Part shown: positions 34,064 to 45,595 of the stretch, one piece after another
Layout: the number at the start of each line of letters is the position of its first letter
Position numbering within the stretch: position 1 is the stretch's first letter
NCBI GenBank assembly: GCA_029237695.1
Contig: CM055275.1
Span: 86,726,433-86,790,432 of the forward strand
Direction: 5' to 3'
Source of the DNA: Conchocele bisecta
Lineage: Eukaryota > Mollusca > Bivalvia > Lucinida > Thyasiridae
Length of the DNA: 64,000 nt
The notes under the pieces: generated by a model
Told to the model about the DNA's origin: nothing
Databases searched by the model: none
What the model saw: the letters and a program-made list of their open reading frames with translations, nothing else
Position numbers and translations under genes: made by a program

Positions 34064-36220
34064 CTATTTCGCTAGCGCCTGAATAAGCTTCTGCTCAAAC
34101 ACGGTGTATCTGATATCGCTCTCATCGGCACACCCGTCGGCCGTGGGGGTCTTAGTGAGGAGCACACACCAGGTCTTATTCAGTGACTTGAAGTCGATAC
34201 TGTCCATCACCACCAGCAGCGGACAGTTCCGCCGTAGCTCCACCTGGCGGCGCAATGACACGTCGAGTTGAAACTGACACCAGGGGTCGCCGATGAAGTG
34301 CTGTGAGATGACAGCGATGATGCAGCGACTGGCATAGATATCGTCGACGAATATGTCCATCAGAGCGTCCCCTACGGGTGAATCTCGATGCCGTATGCAA
34401 AGTCGCATGCTGTTTTTCTCTTCTACGAGTTTGATCAAGTGTTGGCGGACAAATGGAACGTCTTCGTTATTATAGATGACGTAAGCGTCATAGGGTTGTT
34501 CATCCACATTTTCCTCATTATTTGTCAACGAGTCATTGTGTCTATTGTGTTGACGACGCAGTTTGTACACAAAGTAACGAATATACCACCGCTGGCGGTA
34601 CACGATCGAGAACACTATTGTAAACACCAACAGGAACGAACCAATTGACGTGTAAACAATAATCATCTGGTCGTGATTTCTACACGAGTCCAGTGTGGGT
34701 CGGTACTTTTCGAGGAACTTATTGTGCCATTTGGGCGGTGTGTAGCATTTATACCTCCGCGGCCAGTTCGTGAGATTCATCGCCTTCTTCGTTACCGTTT
34801 CGTTGATCCAGTTTCGGAACCAGAGGTTGTCGCACGTACATGCGAACGGATTGTCCGCCAAACTCAGATGTTGCAACGATGTATGGAGATCTTCCGGGAA
34901 TTGTTCGGCGGTTAGCGTCTTAATATTGTTGCCTTGGAGACTGAGTTTGCGCAGTTCGGTGACGTTTTCGAACGTGGAGCGATTCCATGTGTAAATTAAA
35001 TTGCCGTCAAAGTTCAGCTCCTGGAGTTTAGGTAAACGTTGTAGGAGCCCAGACGGGAACACATTCAGGCCAAGATTCACGCCCTCCAAGTACTGAAGAT
35101 TCACAAGCGGAGACAACAGTTCGGTGAACGCTGGATCTCTAAGCTGCACATAATTGTGAGATAAATGCAATTTCAGAACGTTCGGACACGCTTTAAATAT
35201 ATTCAACAACTTAGGTTGCTTTGCATTGAATTTGATTCCGTTGCTGTTTAAATTCAACTGCCGAAGAGATGTACTGTTCAGCGCATTAGGTTCTACTGTT
35301 CGTAACTTCGTCAACATTCCAGCGAGGCTTAGAATCTCCAAGGACGTCAGCGGCGTGAACACGTTATCCTGTATCGTTTCTATGATGTTTTCAGCCAAGG
35401 AGAGTTTTCTCAACCTTTGTAAACACGACCAGTTGTCGTATGAAATTATACCAATCCGGTTGTTGCGAAGATCCAGCTTCGTTAGTCTCGGGTATGTGGA
35501 CATTGTCTGGTTCCGTCTGCACAGTGATGGTGGATACTTCCAGAATTCATTACCGTCCAGTAACAACTCTTTCAGGCTTCGTAGACCAATGGTTGAGTAA
35601 CCGGTAACCTCAGTGATTATGTTACCACTCAAGCGTAAAGTCTGAAGGTATTTCAGATTTTCAAACGCACGTTCGTTGAACGTTTTCAGAAGGTTGTTCC
35701 TAAGTCGTAGTTTCGTGAGGCTTATGTTGTATAAGCCCTCAAAGAATTCTTCATGCATTTCGTCGGAAATCATTATCTCATTCAGATTGAGTTCTAGCTT
35801 CTTCTTCGTCTGTATGCTTTTGAAAGCTATACTCAAAGCGGTCTTGTTTATATTCACATTTTTACTCATATCCAGATACGACAAATCGAACAACCCGATA
35901 AACGCATCAGCGTATACGTCCTCTATTTTGTTTTCACTCAAGTGAAGTTGCCTTAGTTTAAGCTTAGTAAGGTACCGGAACGTGTCTCGGCTAATGTTCA
36001 CGAGGCGATTGCCGTTGAACTGAAGTATTGTAGTATTGGCGGGCACATCAGGAATCTCCGACAACCGACCGCTGTGACAATCCGCCGTTGTTCCTTTACA
36101 ACAACAGTTCCCGTCCCCACATGTATACTTCTCCTTACCGCAACTCCTGGCATCTACATACGACGAGAACATTCCGACAGCCGATATCGCTATCAGCACG
36201 TACACTGCTTTACCAGCCAT
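34064..36220 (-). CDS. Toll-like receptor, intact single-exon copy
   Basis: A type I membrane receptor predicted to bind microbial ligands and signal through TIR adaptors such as MyD88 (family knowledge). The 718 residues run from the ATG at 36220 to TAG at 34064. Residues 1-24 are a signal peptide (VYVLIAISAVGMF). Residues 27-48 are a cysteine-rich N-cap. About 60-455 are LRRs (e.g. LRQLHLSENKIEDVYADAF). 457-513 form the C-cap (NPFACTCDNLW, then C492 and C513). 519-541 are the membrane segment. 576-718 are TIR, with box 1 PYDAYVIYNNED and box 2 RLCIRHRDSPVG. The order fits single-cysteine-cluster TLRs. It lacks a clear FW box 3, and box 2 has PVG where PG is usual. 718 residues is on the short side. 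It is the only open copy of three. No intron is visible. Confidence 0.95.
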   Translation of the reverse strand: MAGKAVYVLIAISAVGMFSSYVDARSCGKEKYTCGDGNCCCKGTTADCHSGRLSEIPDVPANTTILQFNGNRLVNISRDTFRYLTKLKLRQLHLSENKIEDVYADAFIGLFDLSYLDMSKNVNINKTALSIAFKSIQTKKKLELNLNEIMISDEMHEEFFEGLYNISLTKLRLRNNLLKTFNERAFENLKYLQTLRLSGNIITEVTGYSTIGLRSLKELLLDGNEFWKYPPSLCRRNQTMSTYPRLTKLDLRNNRIGIISYDNWSCLQRLRKLSLAENIIETIQDNVFTPLTSLEILSLAGMLTKLRTVEPNALNSTSLRQLNLNSNGIKFNAKQPKLLNIFKACPNVLKLHLSHNYVQLRDPAFTELLSPLVNLQYLEGVNLGLNVFPSGLLQRLPKLQELNFDGNLIYTWNRSTFENVTELRKLSLQGNNIKTLTAEQFPEDLHTSLQHLSLADNPFACTCDNLWFRNWINETVTKKAMNLTNWPRRYKCYTPPKWHNKFLEKYRPTLDSCRNHDQMIIVYTSIGSFLLVFTIVFSIVYRQRWYIRYFVYKLRRQHNRHNDSLTNNEENVDEQPYDAYVIYNNEDVPFVRQHLIKLVEEKNSMRLCIRHRDSPVGDALMDIFVDDIYASRCIIAVISQHFIGDPWCQFQLDVSLRRQVELRRNCPLLVVMDSIDFKSLNKTWCVLLTKTPTADGCADESDIRYTVFEQKLIQALAK

Positions 36221-36463
36221 TTTTGTATCCCTCCAACTATTATTTTAAAACGTACAGGATCTACAAGCGGTGCGTAGCAAATTCCACCGACCGAACTCAC
36301 TATTACCACATAGAGCAGCTTGTCATGAATATGTTATGCATCGTGCTCCTGACAACGTCCAGGATCTATCAGTGGTGAGCAGCAGATTCTGAAAAACGAT
36401 ATCGTTATTATACTTACAACATCAGTCTTTTGTTTTTATCTCGCCAGCTTCTTACAACGTTCA

Positions 36464-39400
36464 TAGTCTATAATTTAAAGGCATGCAGCAAAGGGGGGGG
36501 GGGGGGGGAGGGAGATGTGCGTTTTCGTGATGAAAGCAAGAAACTTTGCATACAACCATTTTGAAGTATTCTGAATCGAAAAAAAAAAGGAGACAGTCTC
36601 GATTTTGCCTAGAACATGCTGAAAATGAGGCCCCAAAAGGGGCCCTAGTTTTTTTATTGAAAAAATCTCATTACCAGGTAATGTCTTATATAATATAATA
36701 AAAACATGTGATTCTAGTATGATTCATGTACAGTTTGTTTGCTCAATGCATATTTAATATTATTTTTAATGGTTTGCTAAAAAAAGAGGGGTTTTATTAC
36801 CAAAATATTACTATTTTTTAAAAACAATCGTTGTTTAAGTTAGTAAGATAACGCATGAAATGAGACGATAAGTGAGTTTTGTGATATCCACTCATTGCGT
36901 AGAACCATTTTGATGTATGCTTAATTAAAAAAAAAGGAGGCACTCTCTATCTCGCATATAACATGCCAAAAAACGAGGCCCCAGAAGGAGGAGACGAATT
37001 TAGAAAATTGTAAAATAAGACTCGATGTGTACATTTACAATATTTCAGAAGTGATAATGTTTATGGTTTATTATTGAAATTGGGTCTATTTTAAAAAAAA
37101 ACATATTTCTTTCATTTTTATCAAAATGTTTGGTGAAAAGAGGCCCATAAAGGGTTATTTAGAAAAAATAGTAAAGTATACTCGGATATACAGTATATGT
37201 ATGGAACATAATTATATATTCAACATTATATCACTAACATTATTAATTTATTAGGTTCATCCTAGTTCATCACATTTTTTATATTTTAAATTTTGCCATA
37301 CATACAATGTGAGGCCCCTTAAGGTAACGATGTGAATTACATATGTTAAGAAACCTAATAGGCCTTATATAGTATCTAAATAAATTATAATATTAATTCT
37401 AACATTATCCGGCTACGTAATGCAAAAGAAACATACTGGTGCTGAATTATGCTGAAGAGCTACTGCTCGAGTGCAGCCAATGGCATGCACATATACATGT
37501 ACATGTTCCATGAGATTAGCATGTTCAGGGTTATTTCCCCTTTCAACTATTTTTGCCATTTGTACTAATTTGACAGCCAGAGTTGTTCACTTGTTGTACA
37601 AGTTATGACCTGTTTTAAACATAAATATGTCATACCTGTGATCCGGATGGTGGTAAGATACATTATATTCATGGTATTCTAGGGTGTAGATCATATTCAT
37701 TATGCACGTTGGCTTTCTGTCCACACATATGATCTGCTCTGTCTACAGGAAACATGTCCTGATGTGTTTGAAGAGTTAGTTCGTGGTCATTTTGTTACGC
37801 ATAAGACACATAATATATTTTCAGCAATGGCACACGACCAGGTGCACGAACAACAGAACGCAGTCATCAAGGGGGACGGCGGATTTGTGGGCATCACAGA
37901 AAATCCAGATACTCTTCGGAGATGGATGGTTTCCGCCCCGGAAGTAATACGAATTATCAAGGAGGCGGATTCTGATACTGACAAATCGCACAGTAAACAC
38001 CATGAAGAAAACGACGGCACGCAACAAAGATTTCATTCACAGGTGCGCCAGTTGGTAGATGATATCGACGAAGTGGGTAACCCATTTTCAGAGTGCTCTT
38101 CCGACCTACTGTCTTTGGATACAAAGATTATTATGTCGGAAGAAGTCGTTTCGTCAATAGAAACTATTGAGCGCATTGGACAATCACAATATGAAACACT
38201 AGTAAATGAACGTATTCGTGGTAATTCTAGACCAATCAATGATCCAGTCGCCAAGAACAATTTTCCTTTGTTCAGTTCTGACCTAAGGAAGTCGTCGGGG
38301 AAGAGTAGCAAGATAAACTCTATGAAAAGTGACACACAATTGTTCTCAAGACTGTACATCTTGTGTCAAAATCGTGATGGAGATTTAGATGGATTTTTTG
38401 AACACGAGAATCATGCTTGGCCACCGTCATTATCTGAAAACAACGTGATGAGAGCTTGCAACAAATCAGAACTGTTGAAATGTCTAGAGCAAACAAATGA
38501 AGAGCCAGTTGATCAGCCATATGTGACCTTGAAGATATTAGACGGAGCCGCCATAGTGCAATCTATTGATCCAAATCAAACTGACAAGAATCTCAAAACC
38601 TTTGAAGACTATGCAGGTAAGTTGTTTTTGTCATTTCTGCTTAAACAGCTGGAATCGGTCGATCGTCTGGATGTTGTTTGGGATGTATATCGCCCTGATA
38701 GTCTGAAAGCCTTCACAAGACAATGCCGTGGTACGGGAGACCTATTGATAGTAACTAGAACCACCAATCTTCCTACAAACTGGAAAACGTTTCTTCGCGT
38801 CGATGGGAACAAAACGGTATTGTTCGAGTTCTTGGCTTTGGCAATATAACATGTGCAGATTTCCCCCAGAAAACAAATGCTTACAACTTTTCGCGACGGT
38901 ATTCTTTCGAACTCATCTGTTGAAAATGTTGACTACTCAGGGCTCCAGCCATGTTCGCATGAAGAGGCCGACTCTTGAATGATATTGCTTGCAAGCGATG
39001 CATTTAGACACGGATTCACGGATGTAATGATACAAGCAAACGCTTTTAGCGTTGTTCTTGGTTGTAAATTGTGGGTGGCATTCGGACATTCAAAATCTTT
39101 CAGGTATATTCCAGCACATTCCATTGCAACGCGGCTTGTTCCTGATGCATCTCGGGGTCTTTTGTTCCTGTATGCGGTGTCCGGGTGCGATACAGTCTCT
39201 GCTTTTTATGGTGTGGGTAAGAAGACCGCATTTACAGTATGGATGTCACAGCCCCATCTTCTACCCTTGTTAAAATATGTAGCCAGTGCTCCGGAATCCG
39301 TCTCTGGTGATGTCATTGATTTGCTTGAGAGGTTTGTTGTGCTACTCTACAGTAGAACATTTTCATGCGAAACGGTCAATCTTGTCAGGAAGCAATTATT

Positions 39401-40794
39401 TGCGCATGGAAATAGGCAAATTTTCAAAATCCCTCCAACAACCAGATCTGCCCTGAACCAACACATTAAAATAGCTGCTTATCAAGCAGGGCATGTATGG
39501 GGGCATGCTTTGCTCTCGGATCCCAAACTTCCCGACCCTTCTGACTGGGGATGGGCCATGTATGATGGAGTGTTGAAGCCAGTTTGGAGTAAATTGCCAG
39601 AGGCTTCCAAATCGTGTTCAGAGCTGGTCAAATGCAGCTGCAGGGCTGCTTGTGCGGGACGGTGTAAGTGCATAAATGCAAATCTATCTTGTACTCGGCT
39701 ATGTCATTGCCGAGGTCTGTGTGATAGAGAATGATATGCAAGAATGTGTTGGCAGTTGGCGTAAAATGTGTAATTGCTATGAAATTATCATAGAGCAGAA
39801 CAGGAGGTGACTAATTGTGTGTTTATGACATATGAACTAGAGTAGTATATGATGTAAATAAGTTTGTACATACGGTACTAGTATTATGAACTCCACATCA
39901 CATGCGGAGAAGTGGATTATGTGAATAAGTATGTGTTTACGAGTGAACTCAACATCAGATGTGGCGAAACACTTGATGTGATTAATTCCGTGCTAATGAG
40001 AGTAGTACATGTGTATATGAACTTGAGAACATATGCTGAACAATATACATGATTAATGTAGATAGTTCCGCGGCTATCGAACATATACTAGTATATATAT
40101 GAACCCAACACCATAATTCGAGTATTACTTGAGGTGGATAAGTGTGTGTATAGCATACACATACTTGTATATGAACTCAACACTATGGGACACGTATTTT
40201 ATGATGTGGATAAGTATGTGCTTTAATAACATGGTGCCAATAATTCAGTGAGCGTATTATGAACTAAACTTCATATCCCACGTCAAATGTTATAAAACCC
40301 CATTTGGGGGCCTCTTCTTTGTCAGAAGATGCAATTAACACACATGCAGTGAATCAGAAAATGCAAATACTATAATTGTATTAATACAAGAATGACATGA
40401 CGTTTCACATCCTACAAACAAAAGCTATTTTTTCCAGGATTTCAGCTAAATAATACAATTTTCAGTAATAAAACCCCTTTTGGGGCCTCTTGGGGCCTCT
40501 TTTTTAACCAATCATGAAACATAATAAAAGCTATGCCTTGCAAACTACAAACAAAACATGATGCACATTAGAATCGCATGTATTTGTTCAATTATATAAC
40601 GCATTACCTGGTAATGTGAATATTTCAATAAAAATGTTAGGGGCCCTTTTGGGGCCTCCTTTTCAGCATGTTCTAGGCAAAATCGAGACAGTCTCCTTCT
40701 TTTTTTGGATTCAGCATACTTCAAAATGGTTATATACAAAGTTTGTTGCTTTCATCACAAAACTGCACATCTTTTACCTCTAAATTATAGACTA
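36464..40794. mobile_element. 4.3-kb inverted-repeat DNA transposon with cargo-like gene
   Basis: Inverted ends of about 200 bp begin TAGTCTATAATTTA on both sides and include GATGTGC, GATGAAAGCAA, CATTTTGAAGTAT, GAGACAGTCTCGATTTTGCC (one mismatch at right) and CATTACCAGGTAATG. TCA flanks both ends (36461-36463 and 40795-40797). The joined flanks, ACAACGT-TCA-GGATCTAC, recreate the sequence at 61925-61940 (ACAACGTCCAGGATCTAC), so the insertion and 3-bp duplication are well supported. Subterminal GGCCCC..GGGGCC palindromes recur at 36950-36990 and 40295-40500. A G run at 36491-36510 exists only in the left end. The only gene is the broken CXC-domain frame. Confidence 0.85.
37749..39734 (+). pseudogene. 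CXC-domain (tesmin/TSO1-like) uncharacterised protein, two stops
   Basis: A splice acceptor (CTCTGTCTACAG, ending 37748) precedes GAAACATGTCCTGATG, so the coding exon probably starts there. One reading frame of about 660 codons then runs to 39734, interrupted by TAA at 38847-38849 and TGA at 38976-38978. Recognisable blocks are GDGGFVGITENPDTLRRWMV, DVVWDVYRPDSLKAFTRQ, FLRVDGNKTVLFEFL, PCSHEEAD, AVSGCDTVSAFYG(V)GKK and a C-terminal cysteine cluster (CSCRAACAGRCKCI, CTRLCHCRGLC) like a CXC domain. I recall this as a widespread, uncharacterised invertebrate family whose HEEAD and GCDTVS blocks look nuclease-like (inference). The stretch after HEEAD appears shortened relative to relatives as I remember them. 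An upstream exon was not found. Confidence 0.7.
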
Positions 40795-41162
40795 TCAGGA
40801 TCTACAAGCGGTGCGAAGCAAATTCCAATATAGGAATGAATGGCATTTTTGTGGAATTTATCGGGGTACAAACTTGGAAAAGTCGCGAAAAGGGCCATGC
40901 AGATGTGCGGATGAATACAGTAAACACATAGCAACTGTGATCAGGTTTAGGAAGTAACCGTGGGGGGCAGTTAAAATAATGTTTAAGAAAACGCAAAATA
41001 AACACTTTTTCTTGATGAATTTATTTCAAATGCTAGAGTTATAAGGCATTTAAATCGAGACTTGCTACGGGCCAATCAAATGTTAGGGAATTGTGTAACT
41101 ATTTTTGTGCTGGAATTATCAACGGATATCACCAAGTGTTACGTCAATGTGTCACCCCTCCT

Positions 41163-41322
41163 GGGGGCCGTTTCACTAAACTTCGTAAGACTAAAATGTT
41201 CGTAAGTGCAAAGTTATAACAGTCTGTAAATTTCAAATTAGCAATGTTTTCTTGTAAACAATTATTGGATTTACATTTATTTAACAGCTTAGTCGTACGA
41301 AGTTTAGTGAAACGGGTCCCTG
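41163..41322. mobile_element. Foldback element, CCGTTTCAC family, short
   Basis: GGGGGCCGTTTCACTAAAC at left is inverted at right (GTTTAGTGAAACGGGTCCC). The central palindromes are largely deleted compared with 9942-10278. Confidence 0.7.
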
Positions 41323-41443
41323 CTTCCTACAATTTTTAGTTGTCTGCTAGCGGTGCGCAGTAAATTCCAACAACCAATATCGCTATTAACACGCGCAACA
41401 CTTTATCTCACCAGTTTTTTTTTATATCCCTCCTGATTCTTAA

Positions 41444-41944
41444 AATCACATGCCCCCGCAGTAGGCACAAACTGTTCTTCATATCAGAGACATCATCTGA
41501 GACTTTTTCTGGCAAAATAAAAATTAATTCACAATTACCCACATATTGATTGGCATTATTATACATTTTATATCAGACGTAACTCTCCACACTGATATCA
41601 GGGGCGATAACCGTGTTTCCTTAAAAAGTTAATTGACATTACTATTTATTCTCATTATTTATGTTTTGATGTGCGATGATCATACTTTATAATGTGTCGA
41701 AAATAATATTTTTTCAGGTGACACGTTTAATTAGTATACATAATAAAGAAATATCATGCCTCATTTGCAAATGAAAATAGCCTTATACAACCGCGAGTAA
41801 CTATCTGTAAAATAAATATTACTAAATGATTATATCTGTATAATGGCACTCGTAAGTTTTAGAACTGGTGGAATACTGACACAGTGATACACTTATTTAA
41901 TTCCTATAGAGAGCATTTTGTGCCTGCTGAGTGGGCATGTACCT
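41444..41944. mobile_element. TTAA MITE, uninterrupted partner of 10394-12868
   Basis: TTAA at 41440-41443 and 41945-41948. The interior CTTTATAATGTGTCGAAAAT is the empty version of the site into which the 1,975-bp element inserted in copy A. Confidence 0.8.
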
Positions 41945-42425
41945 TTAAAGCGTCCAGAAGCTACCAGTGACCTATCGCAAATTCCATAAACTGATATCGT
42001 TGTTAACTAAGAAAGTTGAACAGTTATCCGTCTATTTGTCATCCCTCCAGCTTTTTACAACGTTCAGCAGCATTTACCAGCGACCTGTAGCAAATTCCGA
42101 CAACTAACATCGCTAGTATAACGTACAACACTACGTACAGCCATTTGTTTTATCAGTCGTGCTTCTTAAAAAGTTCAGCATCTACCAGTGATAATTTCAA
42201 CAACCGATGTCGCTACTAAACACATTTGACCGTTCAACGCCACCGCCTGTGTTAATCTTGCCAATATTTATACATTTCTTCATTATAAAATACTTGAATA
42301 TTGTGCTTGAAAGCAAACAGCTTGAATGGCTGAGTCTGAGCTGTGCTACAGCTCAGGCACAGCCAATCAAACTGCTTGATTCCGCGTTGATATTGACGAT
42401 AAATGTTCAGAAATGATGACACCTG

Positions 42426-42668
42426 CCGCCCGTTTCACTAAACTGTGTACGATAAAAATGTTCGTAAGTACGAAATTATGATAGTCTGTAAATTTTACAT
42501 TAACAATATTTTCTTATAAACAATTGCTGGATTTACATTTATTGAGCATAAACTGCATATGCAGCCTATGCTTAATAAATGTAAATCCATCATTTGAAAT
42601 TTCCAGACGATGCTAAATTTGCACTTACGAACATTTTAGTCGTACGATGCTTAGTGAAACGGTCCCCA
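42426..42668. mobile_element. Foldback element, CCGTTTCAC family
   Basis: CCCGTTTCACTAAACT at left, TTAGTGAAACGGTCCCC at right. The central CTGCATATGCAG palindrome is retained. It follows leader-type units of duplicon B (41950-42425). Confidence 0.7.
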
Positions 42669-43005
42669 GGGCAAGATTAACGCTGGCCGTGGCTTACGTC
42701 AATTTATCATCTACACTGCTTCCAACAACGGCCTGATAATATCCACCAGTGACATGCAGAAAATTTACACAACTGATATCGTTGTTGACAAGTTGAACAC
42801 TTTATTTCCAATTATAACGTTCCTGGTTAGAAGAATATGCGTGATAAGGAAGTTTAATATGATACTAATCGTTGAAGTACATAATTATGCAGCCCATCAA
42901 GGGAAAATGGACCAGTTATTATTGGAATCGTAGCATGAAGAACTTGTATTTATTTAATTTTCTTTGCATCTGGTTGCAAAGTGGTTTCATCTGTAGACTT
43001 TCTTT

Positions 43006-43182
43006 TTAACGAGTGTGTTCTTTCGTGTCGTAGTAACGCATACACTGCGTTCCACAAACTCGGCACTTGTGCATACCTTTCCCCCCGTGGACCGTGCACT
43101 GGTGACGTACTAATTCCTTATTATATTTGAATCGTCTCACACATATTTCGCAGGTGTTCCCCGTATGAGTATTGCTATCCAT
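43006..43182 (-). CDS. 58-residue zinc-finger microprotein with 5' intron
   Basis: The ATG at 43182 opens 58 codons ending in TAA (43006-43008). A C2H2-type finger is visible (CEICVRRFKYNKELVRH, then C and VH), followed by a second cysteine pair (CRVCGTQC) with H56 near the end. Such fingers usually bind DNA, RNA or protein. Four bases before the ATG is a good acceptor (CATTTTTCCAG, rightmost base 43187 on the minus strand). A donor CAG/GTAAGG lies at 43488-43496, giving a 307-bp intron (43187-43493) and an untranslated first exon upstream. Finger plus matched splice sites argue for a real small gene. It could also be the last exon of a longer one. It lies outside the inverted-repeat element that starts near 43863. 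Confidence 0.45.
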   Translation of the reverse strand: MDSNTHTGNTCEICVRRFKYNKELVRHQCTVHGGKGMHKCRVCGTQCMRYYDTKEHTR

Positions 43183-45458
43183 TGTTCTGGAAAAATGGAG
43201 ATAATCACTTTAAATAATATGGACAATATCACGTCGCATCAGGACACATTCAGAAGACCGTATCATGTAAATGAGCGCATACAATAATATATCTATATTA
43301 TGCTCTGCTACATTACATAGTATTCAATCGTATTACATGTTATAACACTTAATACTTATAGCATACATTAATCGGCGACAATACTATTAAATATGGTCTT
43401 TTCGATATGCAAAACTGATAAAACCCAGCGACGTTTTTATTCTTGACTGAAGCACTTAATATCCGATATAATAATCCGTCAGCGAAACCTTACCTGAGAA
43501 ATATACTTTAAGACGGTATTGCGTAGTATATCTACGATTATTCGATGATAATGACTCGACGGTATATGAACCGATTAACTGCCGTTTACGCATTTAAATA
43601 GTGTTAAAACTTAAACTGCTTTATAGATACAATTTTCTGTCAATAATTCGAATGCATTTCAAACAAACTAATTAGTTCACCTGTTCAAAAATGCGTAACA
43701 TAATGTAGCAATGCATAGCTATGTAGTAACCGGTCTCTCGCCAGGTACATACTGAATAAAGAGTGACCATGTGTATTAAAAGCGTTGTTTGCTATCGCGA
43801 ATGTAAACCGGTTAAACTCGTCTGCTAAAACACACATTTACATGAATCTCTTACATGGGGACATTTGTATAAACCTTGGTTAAATTAACCACTGGTTAGC
43901 GCCTAACCACTGGTTAAATTTTAACCAGCGTCGTTAGTTAACCAGACTGGTAAACCGTTTGTATAAAACCAACTAACCATATGGTTAACTAACTAGTTTT
44001 TGGAAGATTTAACCACTGGTTAAATTAACCAAACCAGTGCAAGTCGTCCGACAATGCATTGCAATACTAATTCCATTCCGAGTATTTTCGCGGCATCTGT
44101 CATTGCGTCAGAACTGGTTATTGTAAACATAAACACTAATCATAGGCGGCGGAACGGGAATATTATGGGGGGGGGGGGGGGGGGGGTCAATCGTGAGTGT
44201 CCTATTTTGCTATGGGGTCCGGGGGCATGCTCCCCCTGAAATTTTTGACATCTAAGAGGCGTGAAACGCCATTTCCTGCATCCTCAGGGCCCAGTCTTGA
44301 GGGCCCAAATGGCCCGATGTTGCTAGAGGGGTTCGGGGGCATACTCCACCGTAAATTTTGAAAATGTAAGAGGCGTCAAAAGCCATTTCCTGCATTATCA
44401 GGTCCCAGTATTGAGGACCCAAAGGGCCTGGATGTTGCTAGGGGTGGGCGGGGGGGGGGGGTCCGGGGCCATTGGAAATTTTTGAAATCTAGGAGGAGTG
44501 GCATCCTCCCCCACCCCCCCCCCACATCCGCCGCCCCTGCTAATGCCCTTGTCTCATTAAAATATGCTCATAGCGACGTGTTGTTTAGAATTGAAAATGG
44601 CGGCTCCCGAGCTATGTCTTTAAACTCGATTTTAATTTGCTCATATCGGGCCGTATTAAACTTTTCTAAAGGTGCCGCATATCAACATGAACGTAAGATG
44701 TTTGCAACTTTAAATGCAGCACTTCATATGCGGCGGAACTGGAACATTATGGAGGGCCCAATCGTGAGGGCCCAAATGTCCCGATTTTGCTAGGGGGTCC
44801 GGGGCCATGCTCCACCGGAAATTTTTGAAATCTAAGGTGTCAAACGCCAATTCTTGCATCCTCAGGGCCCAGTCTTGAGGTCCGAAATGCCCCAATGTTG
44901 CTAGGTTGGTCCGGGGGCATGCTTCACCGTACATTTTGAAAATGTAAGAGGCGTCAACCATTGCTCCATGTAGCTTAATAAAGGGGATTGAATAAATGCT
45001 GTTTATATCTGAAGTAACCTAATATACCTGAAGTAGCCTAATATACGTGAAGTGCCGTGTTTGCCTTTATTTGTTTCACCTTTGACCCCTAATAGTGGCC
45101 TCTGATTGGTCAGTCTCAACAGCAAATTCAAGATGGAGGCGAATTTTAAAATCGAAATCGCTGTCGATTCATCTGAATTATGTCCATTTTTACTGTATAC
45201 GCGATGTAACCAAGGAGATGGATATGTCCATTACGATTGCAATGCTTATTATGACAACTGTGTAGTCTAAAAACAGCCAATATTAAGGCTCGTCGTAACT
45301 AATTCGGACATTAAATCAGATACAATACCGAACCTACCTAGCGTGGACGCCGCTGAATGACGTCGCCAGATTTGTGACGTATGTCGAGGGAATGACGTCA
45401 AAACATGACGTCACGCAAGTTCAAACAATTAAATTTAGTACACGGTATAAATTAAATA

Positions 45459-45595
45459 CATGATTAGTGCCGTCGAATATAAAATTATTCGGTTTCGTCC
45501 CGACAACTTTATAGGGGCTCGCTAAACCTCGCCCCAATAAAGCTGTCAGGTTCAACCGAATATATTTTATATTCGACGGCACTAGCCATGTATTT
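45459..45595. repeat. 137-bp hairpin around GTGCCGTCGAATATAAAAT
   Basis: ACATGATTAGTGCCGTCGAA and the right arm (TTCGACGGCACTAGCCATGT) are complementary, as are CGGTTTCGTCCCGACAACTT and its partner. The loop is about 10 bp near 45525. A third half-copy, TTAGTGCCGTCGAATATAAA, follows at about 45630. Several TGACGTCA motifs lie nearby (45355-45760). Confidence 0.75.

Larger units (their letters stand above)
29675..42862. repeat. Segmental duplication, copy B (TLR duplicon)
   Basis: It matches copy A from position 1 and, beyond the receptor, the upstream flank of copies A and C. It lacks the 4530-6893 and 10646-12620 insertions of copy A and has its own at 36464-40794. Small indels and scattered substitutions distinguish the copies. 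The stretch 29675-32750 is intergenic without a recognisable gene and includes the GCGTATTTTACGCAC repeat at 30803-31060. Confidence 0.9.

Noticed and set aside
34388..36378. Plus-strand frames antisense to the TLR genes (also 7295-9053 and 59573-61593)
   Set aside because: They recur at the same place in all three copies simply because they are the complement of conserved TLR codons. They show no domains of their own.
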